DNA of 64,000 bases from Thomasclavelia ramosa DSM 1402 (GCF_014131695.1 NZ_CP036346.1:1550001-1614000), one strand, 5' to 3'; shown: positions 47,165 to 55,988, numbered from the stretch's first letter. Program-made: numbers and translations. Notes: generated by a model from the letters alone, not told the origin.

Positions 47165-48820
47165 ATGTTAGAGAGTATATATATTGAAAATTTTGCTATT
47201 ATCGACCGTCTTGAAGTCGATTTTCATAATCATATGACTGTTCTTACGGGAGAAACTGGGGCAGGAAAATCAATTATTATTGATGCGATTGGTCAATTAA
47301 TGGGAAATCGTAGTCAATCAAGTTTTATTAAAGCTGATTGTGATGAATGTTTTATTGAGGGTGTTTTTACAATTGGTGCTAAGTCACCAGTCTTAAATAA
47401 ATTAAAAGAATATCGTATTGATTATGAAGATAAATTAGTTGTTTCAAAATCTTTTAATCGTGATAATAAATCGATTATTAAAATTAATTATCGTAATGTT
47501 TCAAAAATGGTATTACAATCAATCATGGCTGATTTAATTGATATTCATTCACAATTTGAAACCCATAGTCTTTTTGATGCTGAAAATCATTTAATTATTT
47601 TAGATGAGTTCATTAATCAGCCTTTAAAAAAATTATTTCAGACATACTCACTAGCATATCGTACTTATAGAGAAATAAATCGTGACTATCAAAAAGCATT
47701 AAACGAAGAGCTGAGTGATGAGCAATTAGAATTTTATCAAGCTCAATTAGCTGAAATTAATAGTCTTGATCTTGAAGAATTAGATGAAGATGAGTTAGAA
47801 CGTGAAAAAAAACTGCTTCAAAGTTATGAGAAAACAAATGAGCAAATTTCTAAATATCGACAATATATGAATGGTGATCGTGGTGCTCTAGCAACATTAA
47901 GCAATGCATTAAGCGAATTAGAAGAATTAAACGATAATCCTCAATATCAAAATACGTATGAAAGGATGTATGACCTATATTATAATTTAATTGATCTTGA
48001 TGATGAAATAATCAATGAATTTAATAGTACTAATTTTGATGAATATCGTTTAAATGAAATTCAAGAAGTCTTTTTTAAATTAAATCGTTTAAAAAGAAAG
48101 TACGGACAATCAATTGAGGCGATTAAAGAAGCTAAAGAAGATTTAGAAATGAAAGTTGCAGCTTTTAACAATCGGGAAACATATTTGAATGATTTAAAAA
48201 AACAATTGGATATTGCTTATCAAGAGACCAAATCAATAGCTGAGCAAATTACTAGATTAAGGCAATCAAAAGCTAAAGAATTTACTGAATTAGTTACAAA
48301 AGAATTAAAATCTTTATATTTAGATAAAGTTGTTTTTAAGGTTGATTTTAAATTAGTTGATTTTCAAAAAAATGGACAAGATAATGTAGAATTCTTAATT
48401 TCTACAAATGCTGGACAAACATTAAAACCGTTGAATAAAGTAGCTTCAGGTGGAGAAATGTCCAGAATTATGTTGGCAATCAAGATATTGTCCTTATCTT
48501 CGAGCTCTGTGGAAACAATTATTTTTGATGAAGCTGATACTGGCGTTAGTGGTAAAGTGGCTGAAAGTATTGGAGCAAAGATGAAATATATTAGCAAGCA
48601 GCATCAAGTATTGTGCATTACTCATTTAGCACAAGTTGCCGCTTTTGCTAAAAATCATTATTTGATCCAAAAATCAAGTAATGACAATTATACAAATGTA
48701 AAGATTAAAGAATTATCTTATGATCAAAGTATTAATGAAATTGCTAAATTGATTTCTGGAAAAGAAGTATCTCAGGAATCAATAAATCATGCAAAAAAAT
48801 TAAAAATAAGTAGTGAATAA
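47165..48820 (+). CDS. recN: DNA repair protein RecN
   Basis: 551-aa SMC-like ATPase for double-strand break repair and for handling incoming DNA. Walker A TGETGAGKSIIIDAI (about 33), long central coiled coil (about 160-390), signature ASGGEMSRIMLAIK (about 435), Walker B TIIFDEADTGVSG (about 460). Ends the nusB-recN operon. Confidence 0.97.
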   Translation: MLESIYIENFAIIDRLEVDFHNHMTVLTGETGAGKSIIIDAIGQLMGNRSQSSFIKADCDECFIEGVFTIGAKSPVLNKLKEYRIDYEDKLVVSKSFNRDNKSIIKINYRNVSKMVLQSIMADLIDIHSQFETHSLFDAENHLIILDEFINQPLKKLFQTYSLAYRTYREINRDYQKALNEELSDEQLEFYQAQLAEINSLDLEELDEDELEREKKLLQSYEKTNEQISKYRQYMNGDRGALATLSNALSELEELNDNPQYQNTYERMYDLYYNLIDLDDEIINEFNSTNFDEYRLNEIQEVFFKLNRLKRKYGQSIEAIKEAKEDLEMKVAAFNNRETYLNDLKKQLDIAYQETKSIAEQITRLRQSKAKEFTELVTKELKSLYLDKVVFKVDFKLVDFQKNGQDNVEFLISTNAGQTLKPLNKVASGGEMSRIMLAIKILSLSSSSVETIIFDEADTGVSGKVAESIGAKMKYISKQHQVLCITHLAQVAAFAKNHYLIQKSSNDNYTNVKIKELSYDQSINEIAKLISGKEVSQESINHAKKLKISSE

Positions 48821-48822
48821 TT

Positions 48823-48881
48823 AAAAGCATAGAAACCAAACTATGATGTAACGAATGTTACAAGGAGGTTTCTATGCTTTT
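48823..48881 (+). promoter_or_regulatory. Long inverted repeat covering the spoIVB start
   Basis: AAAAGCATAGAAACC (48823-48837) pairs perfectly with GGTTTCTATGCTTTT (48867-48881); inside it, TGTAAC / GTTACA (48847-48862) form a second stem with a GAAT loop. The spoIVB Shine-Dalgarno AAGGAGG straddles the base of the 3' arm and the ATG (48874) is inside it. In RNA the start would be hidden. It may also end recN transcription. Confidence 0.75.
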
Positions 48882-49863
48882 TAAAAAGCTAATCCTTTCC
48901 TTTATCTTAGCTTTAGCCATTATTAATCCAATTGCAATATATGCTATTTCTCTAGTACCTGGTGGAGATTCCATTGGAATCGAGCTAGATTATCAAGGTG
49001 TGGTTATTACAGGAGGATATAAGATCAAAGTCGGTAATGAAAGCTACGATCCACTAGCAAAAGATTTTAAAGTTGGAGATATTATTGTCGCAATTAACAA
49101 TCAAAAGGTAACAAGTATTGAAGAATTAAGCAATGTTATTAAAGAAGGCGATATAGCTAATCCCAGATATGATTTAACCATTAAAAGAGGTAAAGAAACC
49201 CTCCACCACGACCTCCAGGTCGTTTATGAAAATCAGCAATTTTCTACGGGATTATATGTCAAAGATGCAATTAGCGGGGTTGGAACACTTACATTTTATA
49301 ACCCGGCAACTAGTACTTTTGGAGCTTTAGGACATGCAATGAGTGACTCTAAACTTGACAGCGAAGAGCTTATTCAAAATGGTAATATTTTTGAAAGTAC
49401 AGTAACTAGTATTAAAAAAGCAACAACGCAATCTTCAGGAAATAAAATTGCAGACATTTCCAATATTGAAATAGGTAGTATAAACAGCCATAGTCAATTT
49501 GGTATTTATGGAACTTATAATTATGATATTTCAAAACGAGAAATGATGGAAACTGCATCTATTGAAGAAACTAAATTAGGAAAAGCCTACTTTTTAACTG
49601 TTTTAGATGGTGATAAAATCCAGAAGTGTGAAATTGAAATCACTAAATTGAATGACCAGGATTCTATAAAAGAAAAGGGAATTGAATTTACTGTGACAGA
49701 TCAAGAAGTAATTAATAAAGCTAATGGAATTGTACAAGGAATGAGTGGATCACCGATTATTCAAAATAACAAAATAGTTGGGTGTGTGACTCATGTATCA
49801 GGTAATAATCCAATTATTGGCTATGGTCTATATATAGATTGGATGCTTGAGATGGATAAATAA
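48874..49863 (+). CDS. spoIVB: SpoIVB serine peptidase
   Basis: Forespore-made, secreted protease that triggers sigma-K processing via SpoIVFA. 329 aa, shorter than the Bacillus protein (about 425). N-terminal membrane anchor (5-27), PDZ domain (about 30-110: KVGDIIVAINNQKVTS), S55 peptidase with FGALGHAMSD (catalytic His) and GMSGSPIIQNNKIVG (catalytic Ser, about 291-293). Next to recN as in Bacillus, but spo0A does not follow; azlC does. Confidence 0.93.
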   Translation: MLFKKLILSFILALAIINPIAIYAISLVPGGDSIGIELDYQGVVITGGYKIKVGNESYDPLAKDFKVGDIIVAINNQKVTSIEELSNVIKEGDIANPRYDLTIKRGKETLHHDLQVVYENQQFSTGLYVKDAISGVGTLTFYNPATSTFGALGHAMSDSKLDSEELIQNGNIFESTVTSIKKATTQSSGNKIADISNIEIGSINSHSQFGIYGTYNYDISKREMMETASIEETKLGKAYFLTVLDGDKIQKCEIEITKLNDQDSIKEKGIEFTVTDQEVINKANGIVQGMSGSPIIQNNKIVGCVTHVSGNNPIIGYGLYIDWMLEMDK

Positions 49864-49867
49864 GGAT

Positions 49868-49896
49868 AAAAAGGTGCTCAAATTGAGCACCTTTTT
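49868..49896 (+). terminator. Terminator after spoIVB
   Basis: AGGTGCTCAA and TTGAGCACCT with one base between, flanked by A- and T-runs. Confidence 0.85.
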
Positions 49897-49898
49897 AT

Positions 49899-49926
49899 TT
49901 CAATTTGGTGAGATTTTTAGTATAAT
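49899..49926 (+). promoter_or_regulatory. Possible promoter of azlCD
   Basis: TATAAT at 49921-49926 with TTCAAT at 49899-49904, 16-bp spacer. The -35 is weak. Confidence 0.4.
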
Positions 49927-49946
49927 TATACAGTTAAGGGGGAAAC

Positions 49947-50621
49947 ATGATGAATTTATTAACGATAAAAAGTGCATTTAAAGAAAGTATCCCCGTTATG
50001 ATGGGATATTTAGTCTTAGGATTTGCTTTTGGAATGTTGCTTGTTTCTAAAGGATTTCCAATTTATTATGCATTTATTATGAGCTGTTTTATATATGCGG
50101 GAAGTATGCAGTTTGTAACAATTTCTTTATTAGCTGGTCAAGCTTCTTTTATTAGTTCATTTATTATGACACTGATGGTTAATGCAAGGCATTTAGTTTA
50201 TGGATTATCAATGTTAAAAAAATTTAATTTTTTAGGGAAATTAAAACCTTATATGATTTTTTCATTAACGGATGAAACATTTTCTTTACTTGTGAAAAAT
50301 GATTTTAAAAGTAAGAATGAGGTTTTTTTAATAAGTTTTTTAGATCAATGCTATTGGATCATTGGTTCTTTGGTGGGGGCAACAATTGGAAATAATGTAT
50401 CTTTTAATACTCAAGGTTTAGAATTTTCAATGACAGCATTGTTTATAGTTATTGTAATTAATCAAATTAAAAATAATTCTAATCATTTAGCGACATTGAT
50501 TGGTTTTTTTGTCAGCATAATTTGTTTGATTATTTTTGGTAGTGATAACTTTGTTATTTTTTCTATGATTTTAATCATGATAATATTAATTTTAGTTAAA
50601 CCGAGGTTAAAAAATGAATAA
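49947..50621 (+). CDS. azlC: Branched-chain amino acid exporter, large subunit AzlC
   Basis: 224 aa, about six to seven membrane helices. SIPVMMGYLVLGFAFGMLLVSKGF, IYAGSMQFVTISLLA and MTLMVNARHLVYGLSM are AzlC hallmarks. Forms an exporter with AzlD, whose gene overlaps the end by 8 bases. ATG at 49947 or 49950 after AAGGGGGAAAC. Confidence 0.93.
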   Translation: MMNLLTIKSAFKESIPVMMGYLVLGFAFGMLLVSKGFPIYYAFIMSCFIYAGSMQFVTISLLAGQASFISSFIMTLMVNARHLVYGLSMLKKFNFLGKLKPYMIFSLTDETFSLLVKNDFKSKNEVFLISFLDQCYWIIGSLVGATIGNNVSFNTQGLEFSMTALFIVIVINQIKNNSNHLATLIGFFVSIICLIIFGSDNFVIFSMILIMIILILVKPRLKNE

Positions 50622-50937
50622 TGATGTCTTGATAATAATAGCAGTAGCTTTAGGAACAATCTTAACAAGGGTCTTACCATTTCTGATATTTAATGATGCT
50701 GAAAATTTACCACCGGCAATTAGTTATTTATCTAAAGTGTTGCCATATTCAATTATGGCAATGTTAGTTGTATATTGTTTAAGGGATACAACTTTTATTT
50801 CCGGAAATCATGGTTTTCCAGAAATAATTGCCGTTTCAATTACCATTATAATTCATTTATTAAAGGAAAATACTTTATTATCGATTTTAGTAGGCACAAT
50901 TACATATATGATTTGCATTCAAGTGATTTTTGCATAA
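50614..50937 (+). CDS. azlD: Branched-chain amino acid transport protein AzlD
   Basis: 107 aa with four membrane helices; small partner of AzlC. ILTRVLPFLIF near the start and PYSIMAMLVVYCLRD in the middle fit the family. Overlaps azlC by 8 bases. Confidence 0.9.
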   Translation: MNNDVLIIIAVALGTILTRVLPFLIFNDAENLPPAISYLSKVLPYSIMAMLVVYCLRDTTFISGNHGFPEIIAVSITIIIHLLKENTLLSILVGTITYMICIQVIFA

Positions 50938-50950
50938 AGGAGGTATAGTA

Positions 50951-52153
50951 ATGCAAGTTGTTTTCCACATTGATCTTAATGCATTTTACGCAAGTGCAGA
51001 AATATCACGTAATCCTGACTTAAAAGGAAAACCAATAGTTATATCTGGTAAATCACGACGAAGTATTATTACCACAGCTTCTTATGAAGCCCGTGAATTT
51101 GGCATTCACTCTGCAATGCCACTATTTCAAGCATTAGAATTGTGCAAAGATTTAATTGTTTTACCTGCCGATTTTGAATTATATCATCGTTTATCTAATG
51201 ATTTTTTTTCAATAGTAGCTTCTTATAGCGAAATTTTAGAGGTTGCTAGTATTGATGAATGCTATGTAGATGTAACTAAAATAATTATAGATAAACAGAT
51301 TCATCCAATATTACTTGCTAAAGAAATTCAAAAAAATATATATGAACATTTAAGTTTACGCTGTTCTATTGGAATCGCACCGAATAAATTTTTAGCAAAA
51401 ATGGCAAGCGATATGAAAAAACCAATGGGAATTACTATACTTACAAGGTCTAATTTAAAAGAAATAATGTGGCCATTAGATATTAAGGATATGTTTGGAA
51501 TTGGTAAAAAAACTCAGCCAAAGCTTAAAGCAGTAGGAATTAATACAATTGGTGATATTGCAAATTATGATAACTATAATAAACTAAGACAAATTATTGG
51601 CAAAAATGCGCTACTATTGTATCGTAAAGCCAATGGAATTGATAATAGCGCTGTTGATGCTAAACAAAATGAATTAAAGTCTGTAGGAAACTCAACTACT
51701 TTACCATATGATACAAATGATGAGGAAATACTAAGGGATACATTAAAGAGTTTAGCTCGCCAAGTTTCAGCGCGAGCTAATAAGCGCAACTTAATTTCAA
51801 ATTCAATCTCGATTACTATAAAATATACTCGCTTTGAAAGTGTTACTAGACAAACTACTGTCAATTCATTTATTAATGATTATGAAACCATATTATCTAC
51901 TGCAAAAATGTTATTTGATGCTAATTATAGCGGTCGACCTGTGCGTCTTTTAGGCATCAGTTTAAATAATACAATCAATAAGAAGAACTACAAAGAACAA
52001 CTTAATATTTTTGAAATGGCGCAAGAGGATGAAACCAATGATGATTCTCTTGAACAGTTACTAAATGCTATCAATAATAAATTTGATAAGAAGCTGGTGA
52101 CTAAAGCTTCATCATTTGCAAAAAAGACTCCCCAAAAGAAATATTTAAAATAA
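50951..52153 (+). CDS. dinB: DNA polymerase IV (Y family)
   Basis: 400 aa from the ATG at 50951 after AAAGGAGGTATAGTA. Catalytic motifs FHIDLNAFYASAE (Asp) and ASIDECYVDVT (Asp-Glu), SIGIAPNKFLAKMASDMKKP, helix-hairpin-helix GIGKKTQPKLKAVGI and a little-finger domain. Error-prone bypass polymerase. A beta-clamp-binding-like QLNIFEM lies near residue 355. Confidence 0.95.
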   Translation: MQVVFHIDLNAFYASAEISRNPDLKGKPIVISGKSRRSIITTASYEAREFGIHSAMPLFQALELCKDLIVLPADFELYHRLSNDFFSIVASYSEILEVASIDECYVDVTKIIIDKQIHPILLAKEIQKNIYEHLSLRCSIGIAPNKFLAKMASDMKKPMGITILTRSNLKEIMWPLDIKDMFGIGKKTQPKLKAVGINTIGDIANYDNYNKLRQIIGKNALLLYRKANGIDNSAVDAKQNELKSVGNSTTLPYDTNDEEILRDTLKSLARQVSARANKRNLISNSISITIKYTRFESVTRQTTVNSFINDYETILSTAKMLFDANYSGRPVRLLGISLNNTINKKNYKEQLNIFEMAQEDETNDDSLEQLLNAINNKFDKKLVTKASSFAKKTPQKKYLK

Positions 52154-52171
52154 AAGAATAAAATAATGATT

Positions 52172-52210
52172 TGCTCATAAGTTGTATAAACGGAGGATAA
52201 CTTATGAGCA
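52172..52210 (+). promoter_or_regulatory. Inverted repeat enclosing the spoIIM ribosome site and start
   Basis: TGCTCATAAGTT (52172-52183) and AACTTATGAGCA (52199-52210) pair perfectly. The 15-base loop contains GGAGG and the 3' arm contains the spoIIM ATG (52204). Same layout as at spoIVB. Confidence 0.7.
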
Positions 52211-52767
52211 TTTTAAATAAAGTTTTTAGAAATGAAAAAGTTTTAATTAATATATTTTCTGCAATATTATTTGTTTTTGGTATCTTATTTGGCATTATTT
52301 ATTATTTTTATGGTAATGAAGCCCTATTAAATTTATGTAAATATATCTTTTTTTTCAAAGATAATGAGACAACCAATAATTATAATCTATATATTACAAT
52401 TACTAGTTTCTACATATTTTTATCTCTAATAATTTCAACTAGTTTTTTAGGAACAATTTTTAATAGTTTTGTTATTTTTACAAAAGGAATGCAATTATCG
52501 ATTGCAAGTATTTTTTATTTTACTTTAAATACGTTTGATGCATCTATGCTTTTTTTAGGTTTTTTTCCACAATTAATTATTGAATTAGCATTAACTTATA
52601 TTATTTCTATAATTTCTATTAGATTATCAATAAATTGTTTTACAATTTCATTTTTGACAACAGAAGTATTTAATAGTCGAAAAATAATTAATTATATCTT
52701 AGATTACGTAATAATTATCTTAATAATAGTCACATTATCAATGGCATTTAAGGTTTATGCACTTTAG
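52204..52767 (+). CDS. spoIIM: Stage II sporulation protein M
   Basis: 187 aa, five hydrophobic segments (about 18-38, 62-85, 88-110, 115-145, 160-182). FLGTIFNSFVIFTKGMQLS and the following hydrophobic pattern fit SpoIIM of the DMP complex (SpoIID-M-P) that drives engulfment. Upstream of xerD, an order also seen in other spore-formers. Confidence 0.8.
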   Translation: MSILNKVFRNEKVLINIFSAILFVFGILFGIIYYFYGNEALLNLCKYIFFFKDNETTNNYNLYITITSFYIFLSLIISTSFLGTIFNSFVIFTKGMQLSIASIFYFTLNTFDASMLFLGFFPQLIIELALTYIISIISIRLSINCFTISFLTTEVFNSRKIINYILDYVIIILIIVTLSMAFKVYAL

Positions 52768-52826
52768 TTAGCAAATCGTTAGTATGGTTAAATTTAAACG
52801 TGATATAATTATTAAGTGAAGGTGAG

Positions 52827-53765
52827 GTGAAAGTAAGTGTAGTACTTGCTAAATTTATGTTAATTAAAGATGCCTTAAGTGAATATAAGCAATATTTGAT
52901 TGTTGAAAAAGGTTTGAGTAAGAATACTATTTATTCTTATCTACGAGATTTGATTGCTTTTTCTAATTTTATCGGTGAGGAATATGAAATTAATCAAATT
53001 GAAAATATTAATAAAGAACATATTCATCTTTATTTAAAGGAGTTATCGAAAACAAACTGTACTAATTCAATTTCTCGTAAACTTGTTTCTTTACGAATGT
53101 TATATATTTTTTTAGTGAAAGAAAATATTGTGAAAGAAAATCTCATGAGTAGTTTTACCTTACCGAAAAGAGATAAAAAATTACCTATTGTTTTGTCTCA
53201 AGAAGAAATGATAGAGATACTTGATGGGATCATTGTTTGTGATGCAATTAGTTCGAGAAATAGATGTATGGTTGAATTGCTATATGCAACGGGTATGCGT
53301 ATTTCAGAATTGTTGAATCTTACTTTGAAAGATTTAAATATTAAAATGGGATTTATCAAAGTTATTGGAAAAGGAAACAAAGAGAGAATGATTCCAATCG
53401 GTTCATATGTTGGAGAGATATTGGAACAATACATAAATGATTATCGAGCTGAATTTAATATAAAAAATGATAGTTTATTATTTTTTAATAAGCATGGTCA
53501 AAGATTAAGTAGAGAAGAATTTTATTCTATATTACAAACAATTGTAAATTCAACTTCTATAACTAAAAAAGTCTCGCCTCATACTTTTCGGCATACGTTT
53601 GCAACTCATCTTTTAGAAAATGGTGCTGATTTGCGTTCTATTCAAGAATTGCTTGGCCACAGTGATATTAGTACAACAACTATTTATACACATATTTCGA
53701 ATCAAAAGATTAGAAGTGAGTATCAGCAATTCCACCCACGCATAAAAAAGCATAATGATGGGTAA
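52827..53765 (+). CDS. xerD: Tyrosine recombinase XerD
   Basis: 312 aa. N-terminal SAM-like core-binding domain (about 12-105) and catalytic domain with Arg in ATGMRISELLNL, His-x-x-Arg in SPHTFRHTFATHLL, His in LLGHSDISTTTIYTH and the Tyr nucleophile. Resolves chromosome dimers at dif. GTG start at 52827 after GAAGGTGAG; a shorter start at 52857 lacks a ribosome site. Followed by deoB as in B. subtilis (ripX-drm). The dif site lies only 1.6 kb downstream, and the prophage integrated there probably used this enzyme and its partner. Confidence 0.93.
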   Translation: MKVSVVLAKFMLIKDALSEYKQYLIVEKGLSKNTIYSYLRDLIAFSNFIGEEYEINQIENINKEHIHLYLKELSKTNCTNSISRKLVSLRMLYIFLVKENIVKENLMSSFTLPKRDKKLPIVLSQEEMIEILDGIIVCDAISSRNRCMVELLYATGMRISELLNLTLKDLNIKMGFIKVIGKGNKERMIPIGSYVGEILEQYINDYRAEFNIKNDSLLFFNKHGQRLSREEFYSILQTIVNSTSITKKVSPHTFRHTFATHLLENGADLRSIQELLGHSDISTTTIYTHISNQKIRSEYQQFHPRIKKHNDG

Positions 53766-53843
53766 AATAATGTCTAGATATGGAAACAATTTAATGATAT
53801 ACTTATGATTGCGTAAAAAGTGACGCAAGGAATGGAGGACAAG

Positions 53844-55025
53844 ATGAAATACAACAGAGTTTTTTTAATTGTGTGTGATTCCTTAGGAATTGGTAATGCA
53901 AAAGATGCTAATTTATATAACGATGAAGGATCAAATACTTTAAAACATATATGTAATGCCTGCAATGGCCTTGATTTACCAAATTTGGAAGGATTAGGAT
54001 TAGGAAGTTTGGGTAATTTTTCTGGAATACATCAATTAACTTCACAATTAGGATATACTTTAGCTTTAAACGAGATTTCTAATGGTAAAGATACTATGAC
54101 CGGTCATTGGGAAATGATGGGGCTTAAAACTGAAAAACCATTTATTACATTTACCGAAACCGGCTTTCCTCAAGAATTTATTGAACTTTTTGAAGAAAAA
54201 ACTGGACGTAAATGTGTTGGCAATAAGGCTGCAAGTGGTACAGCAATTCTTGATGAGTATGGTGAACATCAGATAAAAACAGGTGATTGGATCGTATATA
54301 CTTCAGCTGATTCAGTTTTTCAAATAGCTGCAAATGAAGAGATTATCCCGTTAGAAGAATTGTATAAAGCATGCGAAATTGCTCGTGAAATAGCCATGGA
54401 TGAGCGTTGGAAAGTTGGTAGAGTTATTGCTCGACCATATGTAGGAAAAAGGGTAGGGAAATTCAAACGTACTGCCAATCGTCATGATTTGGCCTTAGCA
54501 CCATTTGGACGGACTGTTCTTGATAATTTGAAAGATAAACAGTTTGATGTTATTGGAGTTGGGAAAATTCCGGATATTTTTGTTGATCAAGGAATTACTA
54601 AAGCAGTTAAGACGGTAAGTAATCAGGATGGAATGGAAAAAACTGTTGAACTTGCAAAATCAGAATTTAAAGGATTGTGTTTTGTTAATCTTGTAGATTT
54701 TGATGCAGTATACGGTCATCGGCGTAATCCTGAGGGCTATGGGCAAGCAATTGTAGATTTTGATAAGCAATTGGAGGAATTAATGAAATATTTAAATCAT
54801 GATGATTTATTAATGATCACTGCTGATCATGGTAATGATCCAACTTATAGTGGTACTGATCATACTCGTGAACAAGTTCCATTAATTATTTATTCAAAGG
54901 AATTATTGAAGCCACGTCATTTACATGATATGGAATCTTTTGCTGTAATTGGTGCTACAATTGCAGATAATTTTGGTATCGAATTACCAACTATTGGCCA
55001 ATCAATTTTAGAATTAATTAAATAG
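53844..55025 (+). CDS. deoB: Phosphopentomutase
   Basis: 393 aa, normal length, from the ATG at 53844 after TGGAGGACAAG. Alkaline-phosphatase-like fold: VCDSLGIGNAKDANLYNDEGSNTLKHI (first metal Asp), GKDTMTGHWEMMG (phospho-Thr), and DHGNDPTYSGTDHTREQVPL at the metal site. Interconverts ribose-1-P and ribose-5-P in nucleoside salvage. Confidence 0.98.
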   Translation: MKYNRVFLIVCDSLGIGNAKDANLYNDEGSNTLKHICNACNGLDLPNLEGLGLGSLGNFSGIHQLTSQLGYTLALNEISNGKDTMTGHWEMMGLKTEKPFITFTETGFPQEFIELFEEKTGRKCVGNKAASGTAILDEYGEHQIKTGDWIVYTSADSVFQIAANEEIIPLEELYKACEIAREIAMDERWKVGRVIARPYVGKRVGKFKRTANRHDLALAPFGRTVLDNLKDKQFDVIGVGKIPDIFVDQGITKAVKTVSNQDGMEKTVELAKSEFKGLCFVNLVDFDAVYGHRRNPEGYGQAIVDFDKQLEELMKYLNHDDLLMITADHGNDPTYSGTDHTREQVPLIIYSKELLKPRHLHDMESFAVIGATIADNFGIELPTIGQSILELIK

Positions 55026-55033
55026 GAGAATTT

Positions 55034-55300
55034 ATGGAAGATAATACAAAACGATTGATCGTGATGTCAATTTTAGCTTATGCAATTGGAACGTTTATCT
55101 TTGCTGCAGGATTAATGACCAAGACAGCCGTTAGCATAATATTATTTTATATAATTGCAAGCATATTAATAATTTGCGGTATTTTAGCATTATATAATAA
55201 TTATAAAAAAAATCATCAAATTAAATTATACTTATACTTAATAGTGGTAGGAATTGTTTTCTTGTTTTTAAATACAACGGCATTAATTAATAACTTATAG
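55034..55300 (+). CDS. Small membrane protein, unknown
   Basis: 88 aa with three hydrophobic helices (about 8-28, 31-53, 63-85) and a short KKNHQIK loop. ATAGGAG ribosome site just after deoB. I do not recognise the family. It is the last plus-strand host gene before dif. Confidence 0.6.
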   Translation: MEDNTKRLIVMSILAYAIGTFIFAAGLMTKTAVSIILFYIIASILIICGILALYNNYKKNHQIKLYLYLIVVGIVFLFLNTTALINNL

Positions 55301-55305
55301 TTTAT

Positions 55306-55338
55306 AAAAGCATTCTAAGATTATTGGAATGCTTTTAA
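55306..55338 (+). terminator. Terminator before dif
   Basis: AAAAGCATTC (55306-55315) pairs with GAATGCTTTT (55327-55336). It ends the xerD-deoB transcript; on the other strand it has an A/T-rich run as well and could stop phage transcription. Confidence 0.75.
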
Positions 55339-55391
55339 TTAGGATTTATCGATCAATTTATTTGTGTTTGTCTATTAAAAATCAATTATAA

Positions 55392-55419
55392 AATTTACAT
55401 AATATACATTATGCGAAGT
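55392..55419 (-). other. dif: Chromosomal dif site, complete (left prophage junction)
   Basis: On the minus strand: XerC arm ACTTCGCATAA, spacer TGTATA, XerD arm TTATGTAAATT. From memory, the E. coli dif shares the core CGCATAATGTATATTATGT without mismatch, and the B. subtilis dif has the same 11-6-11 form. The XerD arm is on the deoB side, the XerC arm on the phage side. Confidence 0.9.
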
Positions 55420-55437
55420 AGTATATATTCAAAAAAA

Positions 55438-55629
55438 TTAAATTTTATCTTTGATAAGGTTAACTAAGTCGTTAGCCTTTTCCACATTTAAATAATGATC
55501 ATAATAGTCAGCTTTAAGAAACATAGTTAAATGAGGTCTAGCAATACCCGTCTCTTTACAAAAAGATGTAAGATTAAGATATTGTTTTCTTTCATTGATA
55601 AATTCACGACATTCGCTTTTAGATAACAT
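55438..55629 (-). CDS. Small helix-turn-helix protein of the prophage
   Basis: 63 aa from the ATG at 55629, eight bases after GGAG; the TTG at 55638 is an alternative. LTSFCKETGIARPHLTMFLK looks like a Cro/repressor-type helix-turn-helix, followed by a helix (VEKANDLVNLIKDK). Likely phage repressor or copy control. It ends 19 bases from dif, so it is the last gene of the phage. Confidence 0.6.
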   Translation of the reverse strand: MLSKSECREFINERKQYLNLTSFCKETGIARPHLTMFLKADYYDHYLNVEKANDLVNLIKDKI

Positions 55630-55656
55630 AGGCAACACTCCTTTATAATATAAGTG

Positions 55657-55678
55657 TTCGCATATGTATATTATGTAA
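55657..55678 (+). repeat. Inverted near-copy of dif inside the prophage
   Basis: TTCGCATATGTATATTATGTAA on the plus strand equals the dif core read in the opposite direction (55395-55417, reverse complement) apart from one missing A at the XerC-arm/spacer border. It lies between the HTH gene and its upstream neighbour, about 240 bases from dif and in inverted orientation. Confidence 0.75.
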
Positions 55679-55724
55679 TGTATAAGTATATAATTAACTT
55701 ACAAATTAAATATATCATAAATAA

Positions 55725-55754
55725 AACTTTATGTAAATATAATTACATAAAGTT
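55725..55754. repeat. Perfect palindrome in the phage regulatory gap
   Basis: AACTTTATGTAA, spacer ATATAA, TTACATAAAGTT: 12-bp arms and 6-bp spacer, the geometry of a Xer core site. The left arm ACTTTATGTAA is repeated exactly at 60196-60206 next to the other phage end. Could be a repressor operator, a terminator-like hairpin or an accessory recombinase site. Confidence 0.7.
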
Positions 55755-55761
55755 GATTAAA

Positions 55762-55956
55762 TTATTTATATAATACAATATTGCCAATATAATTTATATA
55801 ATTAAACATACTAATTTTTTTTATACATAAATAGTCAACTTCATTATGAATAAGCAAATCATAAACAATAGCAAATCTTTCAAAATCAACACAATAAATA
55901 TATTTAATAGTTTTTTTAACAATATAACTAATACAATAGTATTCATAAGTTCTCAT
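55762..55956 (-). CDS. Small phage protein, unknown
   Basis: 64 aa from the ATG at 55956, with GAGGTG six bases upstream; the GTG at 55965 sits within that ribosome site. Tyr/Ile-rich (MRTYEYYCISYIVKKTIK), no membrane helix that is clear, no family recognised. Directly downstream of rep. Confidence 0.5.
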   Translation of the reverse strand: MRTYEYYCISYIVKKTIKYIYCVDFERFAIVYDLLIHNEVDYLCIKKISMFNYINYIGNIVLYK

Positions 55957-55988
55957 ATTAATCACCTCATAAATAAATTATAATAAAT

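Noticed and set aside
52827-53765. Phage-encoded integrase for the dif prophage
   Set aside because: It lies outside the repeats, on the opposite strand and in the conserved host order xerD-deoB; it is the housekeeping XerD.
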